Positions 16,394 through 23,464 of a stretch of 54,052 bases of DNA are shown here, piece by piece. The position numbers were made by a program, and so were the translations under genes. The stretch's first letter is position 1; the number at the start of each line of letters is the position of its first letter. The stretch is from Deltaproteobacteria bacterium (GTDB lineage: Bacteria > Myxococcota_A > Polyangia > Polyangiales > JADJMO01), in the NCBI GenBank assembly GCA_022843175.1, contig JALHOE010000033.1, forward strand, positions 1-54,052, read 5' to 3'. The notes beneath the pieces were generated by a model. That model was not told the DNA's origin. It made no database searches and worked only from the letters and a program-made list of their open reading frames with translations.

Positions 16394-16963
16394 CGGCGGA
16401 CAGGCCCCCGGCCCCTGCTTGCAGTAGTAGGAGCCCCCCGCGCCGCCCGCGCAGCACGTCTGACCCTTGCTGCAGCACGCGGCGTGCGGACCGTGGCCGC
16501 ACGCGGTCAAGCCCGCGCCGCAGCCCGGCCCGAGGAGCGGCGGCGCGATCGGAGCGCAGAGCGCACGCTCCGCTTCGTTGATCACCCGCGCGGGGTGCTG
16601 CGGACCGTACTTCTTCGCGAGCTCCTCGCCCTCGCTGCGCACCGCGGCGCACTCCGCTGCCGTGGGCGTGCGATCCGCGCACTGCGACAGCCGCGCGCGC
16701 ACGTCCATCAACTCCGGGTGCTTGTCACCCTTTCCAGAGGCAACCAGGCGCGCCTCGCGCAGCGCGAGTTGGCCGCAAGAGCTCGGCGCCGGGGCCGCCT
16801 GCACGACGGTCGGTGTGCTCGAGGGACAGGCGGGCGCGGGCGCGGGCGACTGCGCGGTGCATGGGCATGGAGGGGGAGGCGCGGCGCAGCCGGCGATCAT
16901 CCACAACAGCCCCGTCGCTCGCAGCCATCGACGGCCGGAGTCCCCCGCGAGCGCGCGTCCCAT
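16385..16963 (-). CDS. Lipoprotein of unknown function with a Cys-rich tail
   Basis: ATG 16963 gives 192 residues. The N-terminus 'RWLRATGLLWMIAGCAAPPPP' is a lipobox signal (IAGC) followed by a Pro/Ala-rich linker. The middle (residues about 60-130) is helical and has scattered Cys (SCGQLALREARLV, SQCADRTPTAAECAAVRSEG). The final 40 residues hold nine Cys, including CC pairs (HAACCSKGQTCC, YYCKQGPGAC), resembling short disulfide knots seen in secreted myxobacterial proteins. No function is assigned. The upstream frame to 17164 is not coding-like. Confidence 0.65.
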   Translation of the reverse strand: MGRALAGDSGRRWLRATGLLWMIAGCAAPPPPCPCTAQSPAPAPACPSSTPTVVQAAPAPSSCGQLALREARLVASGKGDKHPELMDVRARLSQCADRTPTAAECAAVRSEGEELAKKYGPQHPARVINEAERALCAPIAPPLLGPGCGAGLTACGHGPHAACCSKGQTCCAGGAGGSYYCKQGPGACPPLP

Positions 16964-17072
16964 CGCGGGCGATTCTACAGGGCGCGGCGACGCAGCGCCC
17001 ACACCCATCGCACCCGAACAACGTAGCAGTCGCTCAGGGCAACGGCGCCGTCGACGACCTCGGCACGACGTC

Positions 17073-17210
17073 GTGTCGGCGGGTACGGAGCGCACCGTCG
17101 AGAAATGTCTCAGTGGCGTTCTGCAGACCTGCGCGCCGGGATTCCCCTCATTCGAGACGTGCAACGGGATCGACGACGACTGCGACGGCAGCGTCGACGA
17201 GGGTTGCTAG
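17073..17210 (+). pseudogene. Remnant of a MopE-type (Asp/Cys metal-binding motif) protein
   Basis: The 45-residue frame from GTG 17073 ends in CLSGVLQTCAP and then CNGIDDDCDGSVDEGC, a copy of the 'CNGxDDDCDGxxDE' motif of MopE-like proteins, which normally repeats within long secreted proteins. No signal peptide, no upstream coding sequence in this frame and no second copy are present. I read it as the 3' end of a decayed gene; a real small peptide cannot be excluded. Two intact proteins with the same motif lie at 29011 and 48152. Confidence 0.45.
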
Positions 17211-17312
17211 ACGAGGTGAGCGCGCGCGGAGACGCGTTGACTGTGATCCGTGACAACGCAGCCACGCTCCCGACACGGCACCTCGCTTGCTGCTGCGGCG
17301 GGCGGGGGCCGC

Positions 17313-18015
17313 ATGAAACCACTGGGATGCAAAGGTCAGCGTTTCGCTTTGTTCGCGGCGACCGCGCTCGTGGGATGCGGGACCGACCACGATCCGACCC
17401 ACTCCCGCTCCGAGCGGTTGGAGCCCGCCGTGGCGAGCCAGAGCTGGTACGCGGGCACGTTTCGCGCGCTCCCCGCGCTGGATGCGGAGCTGGTCGCCCA
17501 CGTCACCAGTCGGCCGCGCGCGCCGTCGTATACGGAGCCCACCGCCGCGCGGCGCACGGCGATGAATACGATGATGGCGTCGATCTTCGCCGCACTCGAC
17601 AGCTCGCTCGCGCACGACGACGGTGACTGGTGCCGTGCGATCGCCGACGCGAGCAGCGCGGGGTATTCGCTGCTGCGCCTGCGCGACAACGGCAGCGGCC
17701 GCTGGTTTCTCCACGGGTTCGACGCGACCGCCGGCGGCGCGGCGTACTTCTGGATCGATCCCGAGCCGGGCCGGAACATCGTCGTCGAGGCTCCCCACGC
17801 AGGGACCGATACGGGGACCGACGCCGAAGCGGGGCGCATGTTCCTGGCGCTCGCCGCGCGCGCGCTCGTCGTCAACGGCGCGCGACGCTGCACGAGTCCC
17901 CTCGCGTCGGCGTGTACGGGGACGACCTCGGTCTGCACCGGTAGCAGCGCGGCGTATCGTCAATCCGACGTCACGCACGACGTCGACTCGGGCTTCCATG
18001 CGTTTCACGTCGCGC
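17313..18015 (+). CDS. Lipoprotein, probably an amidohydrolase-like enzyme, truncated at its 3' end by a junction
   Basis: ATG 17313 opens a lipoprotein (lipobox LVGC in 'ALFAATALVGCGTD'). About 235 residues look genuine: a helical N-terminal part, then 'NIVVEAPHAGTDTGTDAEAG', 'ARALVVNGARRC', and 'SDVTHDVDSGFHAFHVAL', a pattern of conserved His and Asp that suggests a metal-dependent hydrolase. I do not recognise the exact family. From about 18018 the frame stays open to 18971 but only as the antisense of the next gene and of cobA, so the natural C-terminus is missing. Both this gene and the one on the other strand stop at the same place. Confidence 0.6.
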
Positions 18016-18024
18016 TGCGCGGGC
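18012..18024. other. Junction where two genes on opposite strands are both cut off
   Basis: Left of this point the plus strand reads as a lipoprotein gene. Right of it the minus strand reads as an outer-membrane protein gene. Neither has its own 3' end, and each frame runs on into the antisense of the other. The bases at the join are GC-rich (GCGCTGCGCGGGCC). A rearrangement, a deletion or inversion, or a chimeric join in assembly or amplification would all look like this. Confidence 0.55.
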
Positions 18025-18713
18025 CGGAACCAGGTGGTGTCGCCGAGCTGAAAGTGACCGCGCACGCCGGCGGCCACGGTGAGGTTGTCGAGCGCCGGCT
18101 TGCCCGCGAGCGCGTCGTTCTTCAGGAAGCGCTGGTAGCGGAGCTCCGCGCCGAGGGAGAGCGCGGGGACGACGAAGTAGCCGACGTGCAGGCCGGTGGT
18201 GAGGTTCACGCGCGCGCGCTCGTCCTCGCCCTTCGCACGGAGCAGCGCGAGGACGGTCGCCTCGGCCTGCACCGTGAGCCCGCGCGCGACCCACGCGACC
18301 GACGCGCCGGGGAAGCACGTGAGGTAGTTGGTCGCGAACATCGCGTTGTCCATCGCGGACCGCGGGAGCACGCCGGCCGACGCCGCGGCCCGGCCGAGCG
18401 GCAGGGCGACGCCGAGGAAGAAGGCGGCCCGCAGCTCGCTGGTGAGGCTCACCAGGTACGTCGCGCCGAGCGCGGGGTTCGCCACCACCGTCGGCCCCTC
18501 GGAGCGGACGGCCGCAAACCGCGCGAGCAGCCCGAACGAGGGCGTCACCCGCACCGAGCCGAGCAGCATCGACGCGACCGTCGAGCGCTCGTCGTGAAAC
18601 GCGAGGGCGGTGTCCGAGCGCACGACGTTGGGCACCGCCGCCGGCCGCAGCTGAAAGGGGATCGAGTAGGGAGGCGGCTTCTGCGCGAGCAGCGCCGCGG
18701 CGAAAAACCACAC
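18016..18713 (-). CDS. Outer-membrane beta-barrel-like protein, 3' truncated, last gene of the nitrate operon
   Basis: GTG 18713 lies one base after the cobA stop, so this gene belongs to the nitrate assimilation transcript. The product begins VWFFAAALLAQKPPPYSIPF, a signal peptide, and then shows alternating amphipathic strands typical of an outer-membrane barrel ('SMLLGSVRVTPSFGLLARFAAVR', 'RARVNLTTGLHVGYFVVPALSLG', 'AELRYQRFL'). About 232 residues are natural, up to 'GDTTWFRPA' near 18018; the expected final strands are missing and the frame runs on to 17148 as antisense of another gene. A role as a pore for nitrate entry is inference from position only. Confidence 0.6.
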
Positions 18714-18714
18714 G

Positions 18715-19452
18715 TCAACCGCCCACGACCGCGCGCGCGGCGGTCCGGTCGACGACCCGATGACGGACGACCTCGCCGACGATCGCAATCGCGGGCGGCT
18801 CGATCCGCGCAGCGCGGGCGAGGTTTCCGATCGTCGCGAGGGTGCCCTCGACGACGCGCTCGGCGGGCGTCGTCGCGCGCTCGATCAGCGCCACCGGCGT
18901 GCTCGGTGGGCGACCGCCGGCCACCAGGCGCGCCGCGGTCTCGGCGATCCGCGAGAGGCCCATGTAGATGACGACGGTGCCGTGCGCCGGCACGTCCTCG
19001 AGCCCCTGATCGTCGACGCGGTGGGCGGTCGCGAAGGTGACCGAGGTCGCGACCTCGCGATGGGTGAGCGGGATGCCGGTCGACGCCGCGGCGCCGAGGG
19101 CCGCGGAGATGCCGGGCACGATCTCGAACGAGAGGCCGTGCTCGGCGAGCGCCGCGGCCTCCTCGCCCCCCCGCCCGAACACGAACGGATCGCCGCCCTT
19201 CAACCGCACCACCCGCTGCCCTGCGCGCGCGCGTTCGATCACGAGCGGGTGGATGCGGTCGTCGTGGTAGCGCACGCCGCTCGCGCGACGTCCGACCGGG
19301 ATCCGCTCCGCCCGCCCTGCCATCGCGAGGATCTCCTCGGAGACGAGCTCGTCGTACGCGACCACGTCGGCCGAGGCGAGCAGCCGCGCGGCGCGCAGCG
19401 TGAGCAGCTCGGGATCGCCGGGACCGGCGCCGACCAGATAGACCTTGCTCAT
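18715..19452 (-). CDS. cobA: Uroporphyrinogen-III C-methyltransferase (SUMT)
   Basis: The 245-residue product starts MSKVYLVGAGPGDPELLTLRA, the hallmark start of SUMT enzymes. Further family motifs are 'ADVVAYDELVS', 'VRLKGGDPFVFGRGGEEA', 'FEIVPGISAALGAAASTGIPLTHR' and 'TVVIYMGL'. The enzyme transfers two methyl groups from S-adenosylmethionine to uroporphyrinogen III, giving precorrin-2, the precursor of siroheme and B12. The length matches stand-alone CobA and not the longer CysG, so oxidation and iron insertion are done elsewhere. Its place in the operon makes sense because NirB needs siroheme. The start overlaps narK by 4 bp (ATGA). Confidence 0.95.
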   Translation of the reverse strand: MSKVYLVGAGPGDPELLTLRAARLLASADVVAYDELVSEEILAMAGRAERIPVGRRASGVRYHDDRIHPLVIERARAGQRVVRLKGGDPFVFGRGGEEAAALAEHGLSFEIVPGISAALGAAASTGIPLTHREVATSVTFATAHRVDDQGLEDVPAHGTVVIYMGLSRIAETAARLVAGGRPPSTPVALIERATTPAERVVEGTLATIGNLARAARIEPPAIAIVGEVVRHRVVDRTAARAVVGG

Positions 19453-20651
19453 GTCTCCTCCGCGCGGAAGCCGACGCGCCACTCGGCGCGGAAGCCCATG
19501 AGCATCCGCAGGCTGATGAACGCGACTGTCGCGGCGACGGCCATGGTGGCGAACGCCGGCGCGAACGAGCCGGTGAGCTGGCGGAGCGTGCCGAGGAGCG
19601 CGGGGAGGAAGAACCCACCGACGCCGCCGAGCGCGCCCACGAGCCCGGTCACGACGCCGATCTCGGCGCGGAAGCGCTGGGGCACGAGCTGGAACACCGC
19701 GCCGTTGCCGATGCCGAGCGCGATCGCGAGGCAGACGAACGCCGTCCCCGCGCGGCCGAGCGCGGGCTGCGTCGCGGAGATCGCGTAGAGCACCGCGACC
19801 GACGGGAACACGCCCGAGAGCACGCGCATCGCGCCCATGCGATCGGCGAGGTAGCCGCCGAGCGGACGCACGAGGCTCCCCGCGCAGCCGCAGAGCGCGG
19901 TGAGCATGCCGGCCTGCACCGGCGTGATGCCGTGGCGATCGACGAGATAGGTCGGGAGGAAGCCGGTGAGACCGACGTAGCCGCCGAAGGTCACCGCGTA
20001 GAACGCGCACAGCCACCACAGGTCGGGCTCGCTCAGGATCTGTTTGTAGTCCGCGAGGGTCTTCGGCGGCACGCGCTCGGGGCTCTCGCGCGCGAGACCC
20101 GCGAACGCGACCAGCACGATCGCGAGCGGAATCGTCGCGAGCCCGAACACCCCGTGCCAGCCCACGAGCCCGGCCAGGAGCGGGGCGGTGAGGTTCGCGA
20201 TCACGGTGCCGCTGTTGCCCGCGGCGGCGATGCCCATCACCAGGCCCTGACGCTCCGGCGGATACCACCGGCTCGCGAGCGGGAGCGCGACCGCGAACGA
20301 CGCGCCCGCGGTGCCGAGCAGGAACCCGATGAACAGCATCGAGCCGAACGAGCGGCCGAGCGTCGCGCCGAGGATCAGCGGAATGAACAGCGAGGCGAGC
20401 ATCGCGATGCCCACCCGCCGCGCGCCGAGCCGGTCGGCGAGCACGCCGAGCGGGATGCGCGCGAGCGAGCCGCTGAGAATCGGGATCGCCACCATCCACC
20501 CCTTCTGCGCGGGCGACAGGTGCAGGTCCTTCGCGATCGAGGCGCCGAGCGCGCCGATCAGCACCCACAGCATGAACGAGAGATCGAAGTGCAGAAAAGA
20601 GGCGAACAGCGTGGGCCCATGCCCACGCCGCGACGGCAGCGCGCGTTCCAT
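19449..20651 (-). CDS. narK: Nitrate/nitrite transporter of the major facilitator superfamily
   Basis: The 400-residue product has twelve hydrophobic segments and MFS motif A-like loops ('GVLADRLGARRVG' and 'GGYLADRMGAMRV'). The glycine-rich helices 'GTAGASFAVALPLASRWYPPERQGLVMG' and 'GNGAVFQLVPQRF' are the nitrate signature regions of the NarK/NasA (NNP) family, and the Arg in each half that binds nitrate is in keeping with them. It sits in the inner membrane and imports nitrate for assimilation, possibly exchanging nitrite. It starts 24 bp after nirD and overlaps cobA by 4 bp. Confidence 0.93.
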   Translation of the reverse strand: MERALPSRRGHGPTLFASFLHFDLSFMLWVLIGALGASIAKDLHLSPAQKGWMVAIPILSGSLARIPLGVLADRLGARRVGIAMLASLFIPLILGATLGRSFGSMLFIGFLLGTAGASFAVALPLASRWYPPERQGLVMGIAAAGNSGTVIANLTAPLLAGLVGWHGVFGLATIPLAIVLVAFAGLARESPERVPPKTLADYKQILSEPDLWWLCAFYAVTFGGYVGLTGFLPTYLVDRHGITPVQAGMLTALCGCAGSLVRPLGGYLADRMGAMRVLSGVFPSVAVLYAISATQPALGRAGTAFVCLAIALGIGNGAVFQLVPQRFRAEIGVVTGLVGALGGVGGFFLPALLGTLRQLTGSFAPAFATMAVAATVAFISLRMLMGFRAEWRVGFRAEET

Positions 20652-20675
20652 GACAGCTCCTCTTGGTTTCGTGAC

Positions 20676-21002
20676 TCAGGGGGCGAGGTGCAACGGGGCG
20701 CGTTCCTCGACGAGGAACAGCGCGCCGTCGCGGATCTCGATCGGATACGTCTTGAGCGGCGCGCAGTCGTCGCCGCGGCAGGCGCCGCTCGCGAGATCGA
20801 AGCGGCGCGCGTGGAGCGGGCAGATCACCGACGCCGCGCCGACGATCCCGTCGGCGAGCGGACCGCCGCGGTGCGGGCAGTCGGCCTGCGTCGCGAACAC
20901 CTGCCCGTCGCGGGTGCGGAACACGGCGATCCGCTCGCCGTCGACGTCGAAGGTGCGCCCCTCGCCGAGCGCGACGAGATCGATCGGGCCGAGGCGCTTC
21001 AT
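20676..21002 (-). CDS. nirD: Nitrite reductase small subunit (Rieske [2Fe-2S] protein)
   Basis: The 108-residue product is a Rieske-type protein: box 1 CPHRGG and box 2 CPLHARRFD supply the two Cys and two His of a [2Fe-2S] cluster. 'VALGEGRTFDVDGERIAVFRTRDGQVFA'-type N-terminal strands are typical of NirD. It is the small partner of NirB in the cytoplasmic NADH-dependent nitrite reductase that makes ammonium. The start overlaps the nirB stop by 4 bp, as usual for this pair. Confidence 0.93.
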   Translation of the reverse strand: MKRLGPIDLVALGEGRTFDVDGERIAVFRTRDGQVFATQADCPHRGGPLADGIVGAASVICPLHARRFDLASGACRGDDCAPLKTYPIEIRDGALFLVEERAPLHLAP

Positions 21003-23464
21003 CGCGGCCCCCCGGCAGCCTTCTTCACCAGCGACGACACCGGGATGAGCGACGCGAACTGGGTGGGATGCACGGGCTCCTCCGCCTCGCGCCACGGGTC
21101 GACGTAGGCGTCGACCGCGCGCTGCATCTCTGCGTCGAGCCGCGCGGCGATCCCCTCGGAGTCCTCGACGACGATCTTCTGCAGCGCCTCGATGCCCACC
21201 CGCTCGACGAAGTCGTAGGTGCGCTCGAGCCACTTGGCCTGCTCGCGGTAGTACTGGAGGAAGCGGCCGCTGATCCGGAGCACCTCGTCGTGGGAGTCGA
21301 CGATGCAGAGGAGATCGGCCTTTCGCACGCGCGAGCCGGCGCCGCCGCCGACCCAGATCTCCCAGCGCCCGCCCTCGATCGCGACCACCCCGACGTCCTT
21401 CACCGTGGCCTCGCTGCAGTTGCGCGGGCAGCCGGCGGTCGCGAACTTCACCTTCGCCGGCGCCTCGAGCCCCTGGAAGCGCTTCTCGATCGCGATCCCG
21501 AGCTTGGTGCTGTCGCCGACGCCGTAGCGGCAGAACTCGGAGCCGACGCAGGTCTTACAGGTGCGGAACGCCTTGGTGTACGCGTGCCCCGAAGGCATCC
21601 CGAGATCGCGCCACACGTTGGGCAGCTCGTCCTTCGGGAGGCCGAGCAGATCGATCCGCTGGCCGCCGGTGATCTTGATCATCTTCGCGCCGTACTTGTC
21701 GGACACGTCGGCGATGCGGCGCAGCTCGTCGGCGCTGGTCACGCCGCCGAAGATCCGCGGGATGACGCTGAAGGTGCCGTCGCGCTGGATGTTGGCGTGC
21801 ACCCGGTCGTTGACGAAGCGGGCGTCGCGCTCGTCCTCGTAGGCGCTCCCCCACATCGTCTTGAGGAGCGAGGCGAGTCCCGGCTTGCTCGCCGGATCCT
21901 CCTTGCCCGCGGCGAGCTCCGCGAACACCGCCGAGACGCTGCGGAGGCCGCGCGCGACGATCTCGGCCACCAGCTCGGGCTTGGTGAGCGGCACGCCGGG
22001 CACGTACCAGTGGATCGACGGATCCTCGGTCACCGCATCGCCGGCCTCGTGCGCGAGGAGCTGCTCGACCTGGCCCTTGCACGAGCCGCAGCCGGTGCCG
22101 GCGCGCGTCGCGTCGCACAACATCTTCAGGCTCCGCTTGCCGGCGCGGACCGCCTGCACGATCGCGCCCTTGGTGACGCCGTTGCAGTTGCAGATCTGCG
22201 CGTCGTCCGCGAGGTCCTCGACCTTGCACGCGCCCCCGCCCGCGACCGCCGGGAACAACAGCTCGCCGCGCGCCTCGGGCACCGGATCGGCGCGATCGAA
22301 GGCAGACAGCAGGGTCGAGGCGGAGCTCGCGTCGCCGAGGAGGATCGCGCCGACGAGCTTGCCGTCGCGGACGATCATCTTCTTGTAGATGCCGCGCGCC
22401 GGCTCGCTGTAGGTGACGACCTCGTCATCCGGTTCGTCGCCGTCGCGCTCGCCCATCACCGCGAGCTCGATGCCCGCGACCTTGAGCTTGGTGGAGGTCT
22501 TCGACCCCCTATAGCTGGTGCAGCTGGCGTCGCGCGCGACGAAGCGCTCGGCGAGGACGCGGGCCTGATCCCACAGCGGCGCGACGAGGCCGTACATCGT
22601 CTGCCGGTGCTCGGCGCACTCGCCGATCGCGAACACGTTCGGATCGCTGGTCTGGAGCCCGTCGTCGACGGTGATCCCGCGCCCGACCGCGAGCCCCGCG
22701 GCCCGCGCGAGGTCGACGTTGGGGCGGATGCCGGTCGCGATCACCAGCAGATCGCACGGCTCGGAGCTCCCGTCGGCGAACACCAGCTCGGAGACCGGCT
22801 CGCCGCGCACCGCGACCGTCGCGGTCTCGAGCGAGACCCGCGCGCCCATCGCGGCGACCGAGCGGGCGAGGATCCGGCCGGCCGGCGCGTCGAGCTGCAT
22901 CTCCATCAGGTGGGAGGCGAGGTGGACGACGTGCACCGAGAGGCCGAAGCCGAGCAGCCCCTTGGCCGCCTCGAGGCCGAGCAGACCGCCGCCGATCACC
23001 GCGGCGCGGCGCGCGCGCTCGGCGTGCTTGCGGATCGCGCTGCAGTCGTCGAGCGTGCGGAACACGAAGGCGCCGTCGACGAGCTGCCCGTCCCTCCGCA
23101 GCCCCTCGATCGGCGGGACGAACGCGCTCGAGCCGGTCGCGATGACGAGCTTGTCGTAGGGCGCGGCGACCTCGCCGGCGTGGACGACGCGGAGGTTCGT
23201 GTCGATCCCGCTGACCCGGTGACCGGCGTGCAGCGTGACGCCGTTCTGCGCGTACCAGGGCAGCGGATTGAGGAAGATGTCGTGGGCCGTGTGGGTGCCG
23301 GCGAGCACGCCGCTCAGGAGGATGCGGTTGTAATTGCCGGTGCTCTCGTCGCCGAAGATGGTGATCTCGTACCGATTGCGGCCGCCGCGCGCGATGAGCT
23401 CCTCGACGAAGCGGGCGCCCGCCATGCCGTTGCCAATGACGACCAATCGTTCCTTGCGGCTCAT
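20999..23464 (-). CDS. nirB: Nitrite reductase large subunit, NAD(P)H-dependent, siroheme
   Basis: The 821-residue product (from ATG 23464) is full length for NirB. Residues 1-300 are the FAD/NAD module: LVVIGNGMAGARFVEEL, then 'AAVIGGGLLGLEAAKGL' for NADH. A BFD-like [2Fe-2S] domain follows near residues 423-463 (CNCNGVTKG and GTGCGSCKGQ). The siroheme/[4Fe-4S] half has 'CKTCVGSEFC' near 636 and 'GCPRNCSE' near 680, giving the four cluster Cys. It reduces nitrite to ammonium with six electrons from NAD(P)H in the cytoplasm. It overlaps nasA and nirD by 4 bp on each side, so translation is coupled. Confidence 0.96.
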   Translation of the reverse strand: MSRKERLVVIGNGMAGARFVEELIARGGRNRYEITIFGDESTGNYNRILLSGVLAGTHTAHDIFLNPLPWYAQNGVTLHAGHRVSGIDTNLRVVHAGEVAAPYDKLVIATGSSAFVPPIEGLRRDGQLVDGAFVFRTLDDCSAIRKHAERARRAAVIGGGLLGLEAAKGLLGFGLSVHVVHLASHLMEMQLDAPAGRILARSVAAMGARVSLETATVAVRGEPVSELVFADGSSEPCDLLVIATGIRPNVDLARAAGLAVGRGITVDDGLQTSDPNVFAIGECAEHRQTMYGLVAPLWDQARVLAERFVARDASCTSYRGSKTSTKLKVAGIELAVMGERDGDEPDDEVVTYSEPARGIYKKMIVRDGKLVGAILLGDASSASTLLSAFDRADPVPEARGELLFPAVAGGGACKVEDLADDAQICNCNGVTKGAIVQAVRAGKRSLKMLCDATRAGTGCGSCKGQVEQLLAHEAGDAVTEDPSIHWYVPGVPLTKPELVAEIVARGLRSVSAVFAELAAGKEDPASKPGLASLLKTMWGSAYEDERDARFVNDRVHANIQRDGTFSVIPRIFGGVTSADELRRIADVSDKYGAKMIKITGGQRIDLLGLPKDELPNVWRDLGMPSGHAYTKAFRTCKTCVGSEFCRYGVGDSTKLGIAIEKRFQGLEAPAKVKFATAGCPRNCSEATVKDVGVVAIEGGRWEIWVGGGAGSRVRKADLLCIVDSHDEVLRISGRFLQYYREQAKWLERTYDFVERVGIEALQKIVVEDSEGIAARLDAEMQRAVDAYVDPWREAEEPVHPTQFASLIPVSSLVKKAAGGPR

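Noticed and set aside
17250-18971. A single 573-residue plus-strand gene running through the junction
   Set aside because: After about 18,018 the frame is antisense to the outer-membrane gene and cobA, so it is a chance extension, not one protein.
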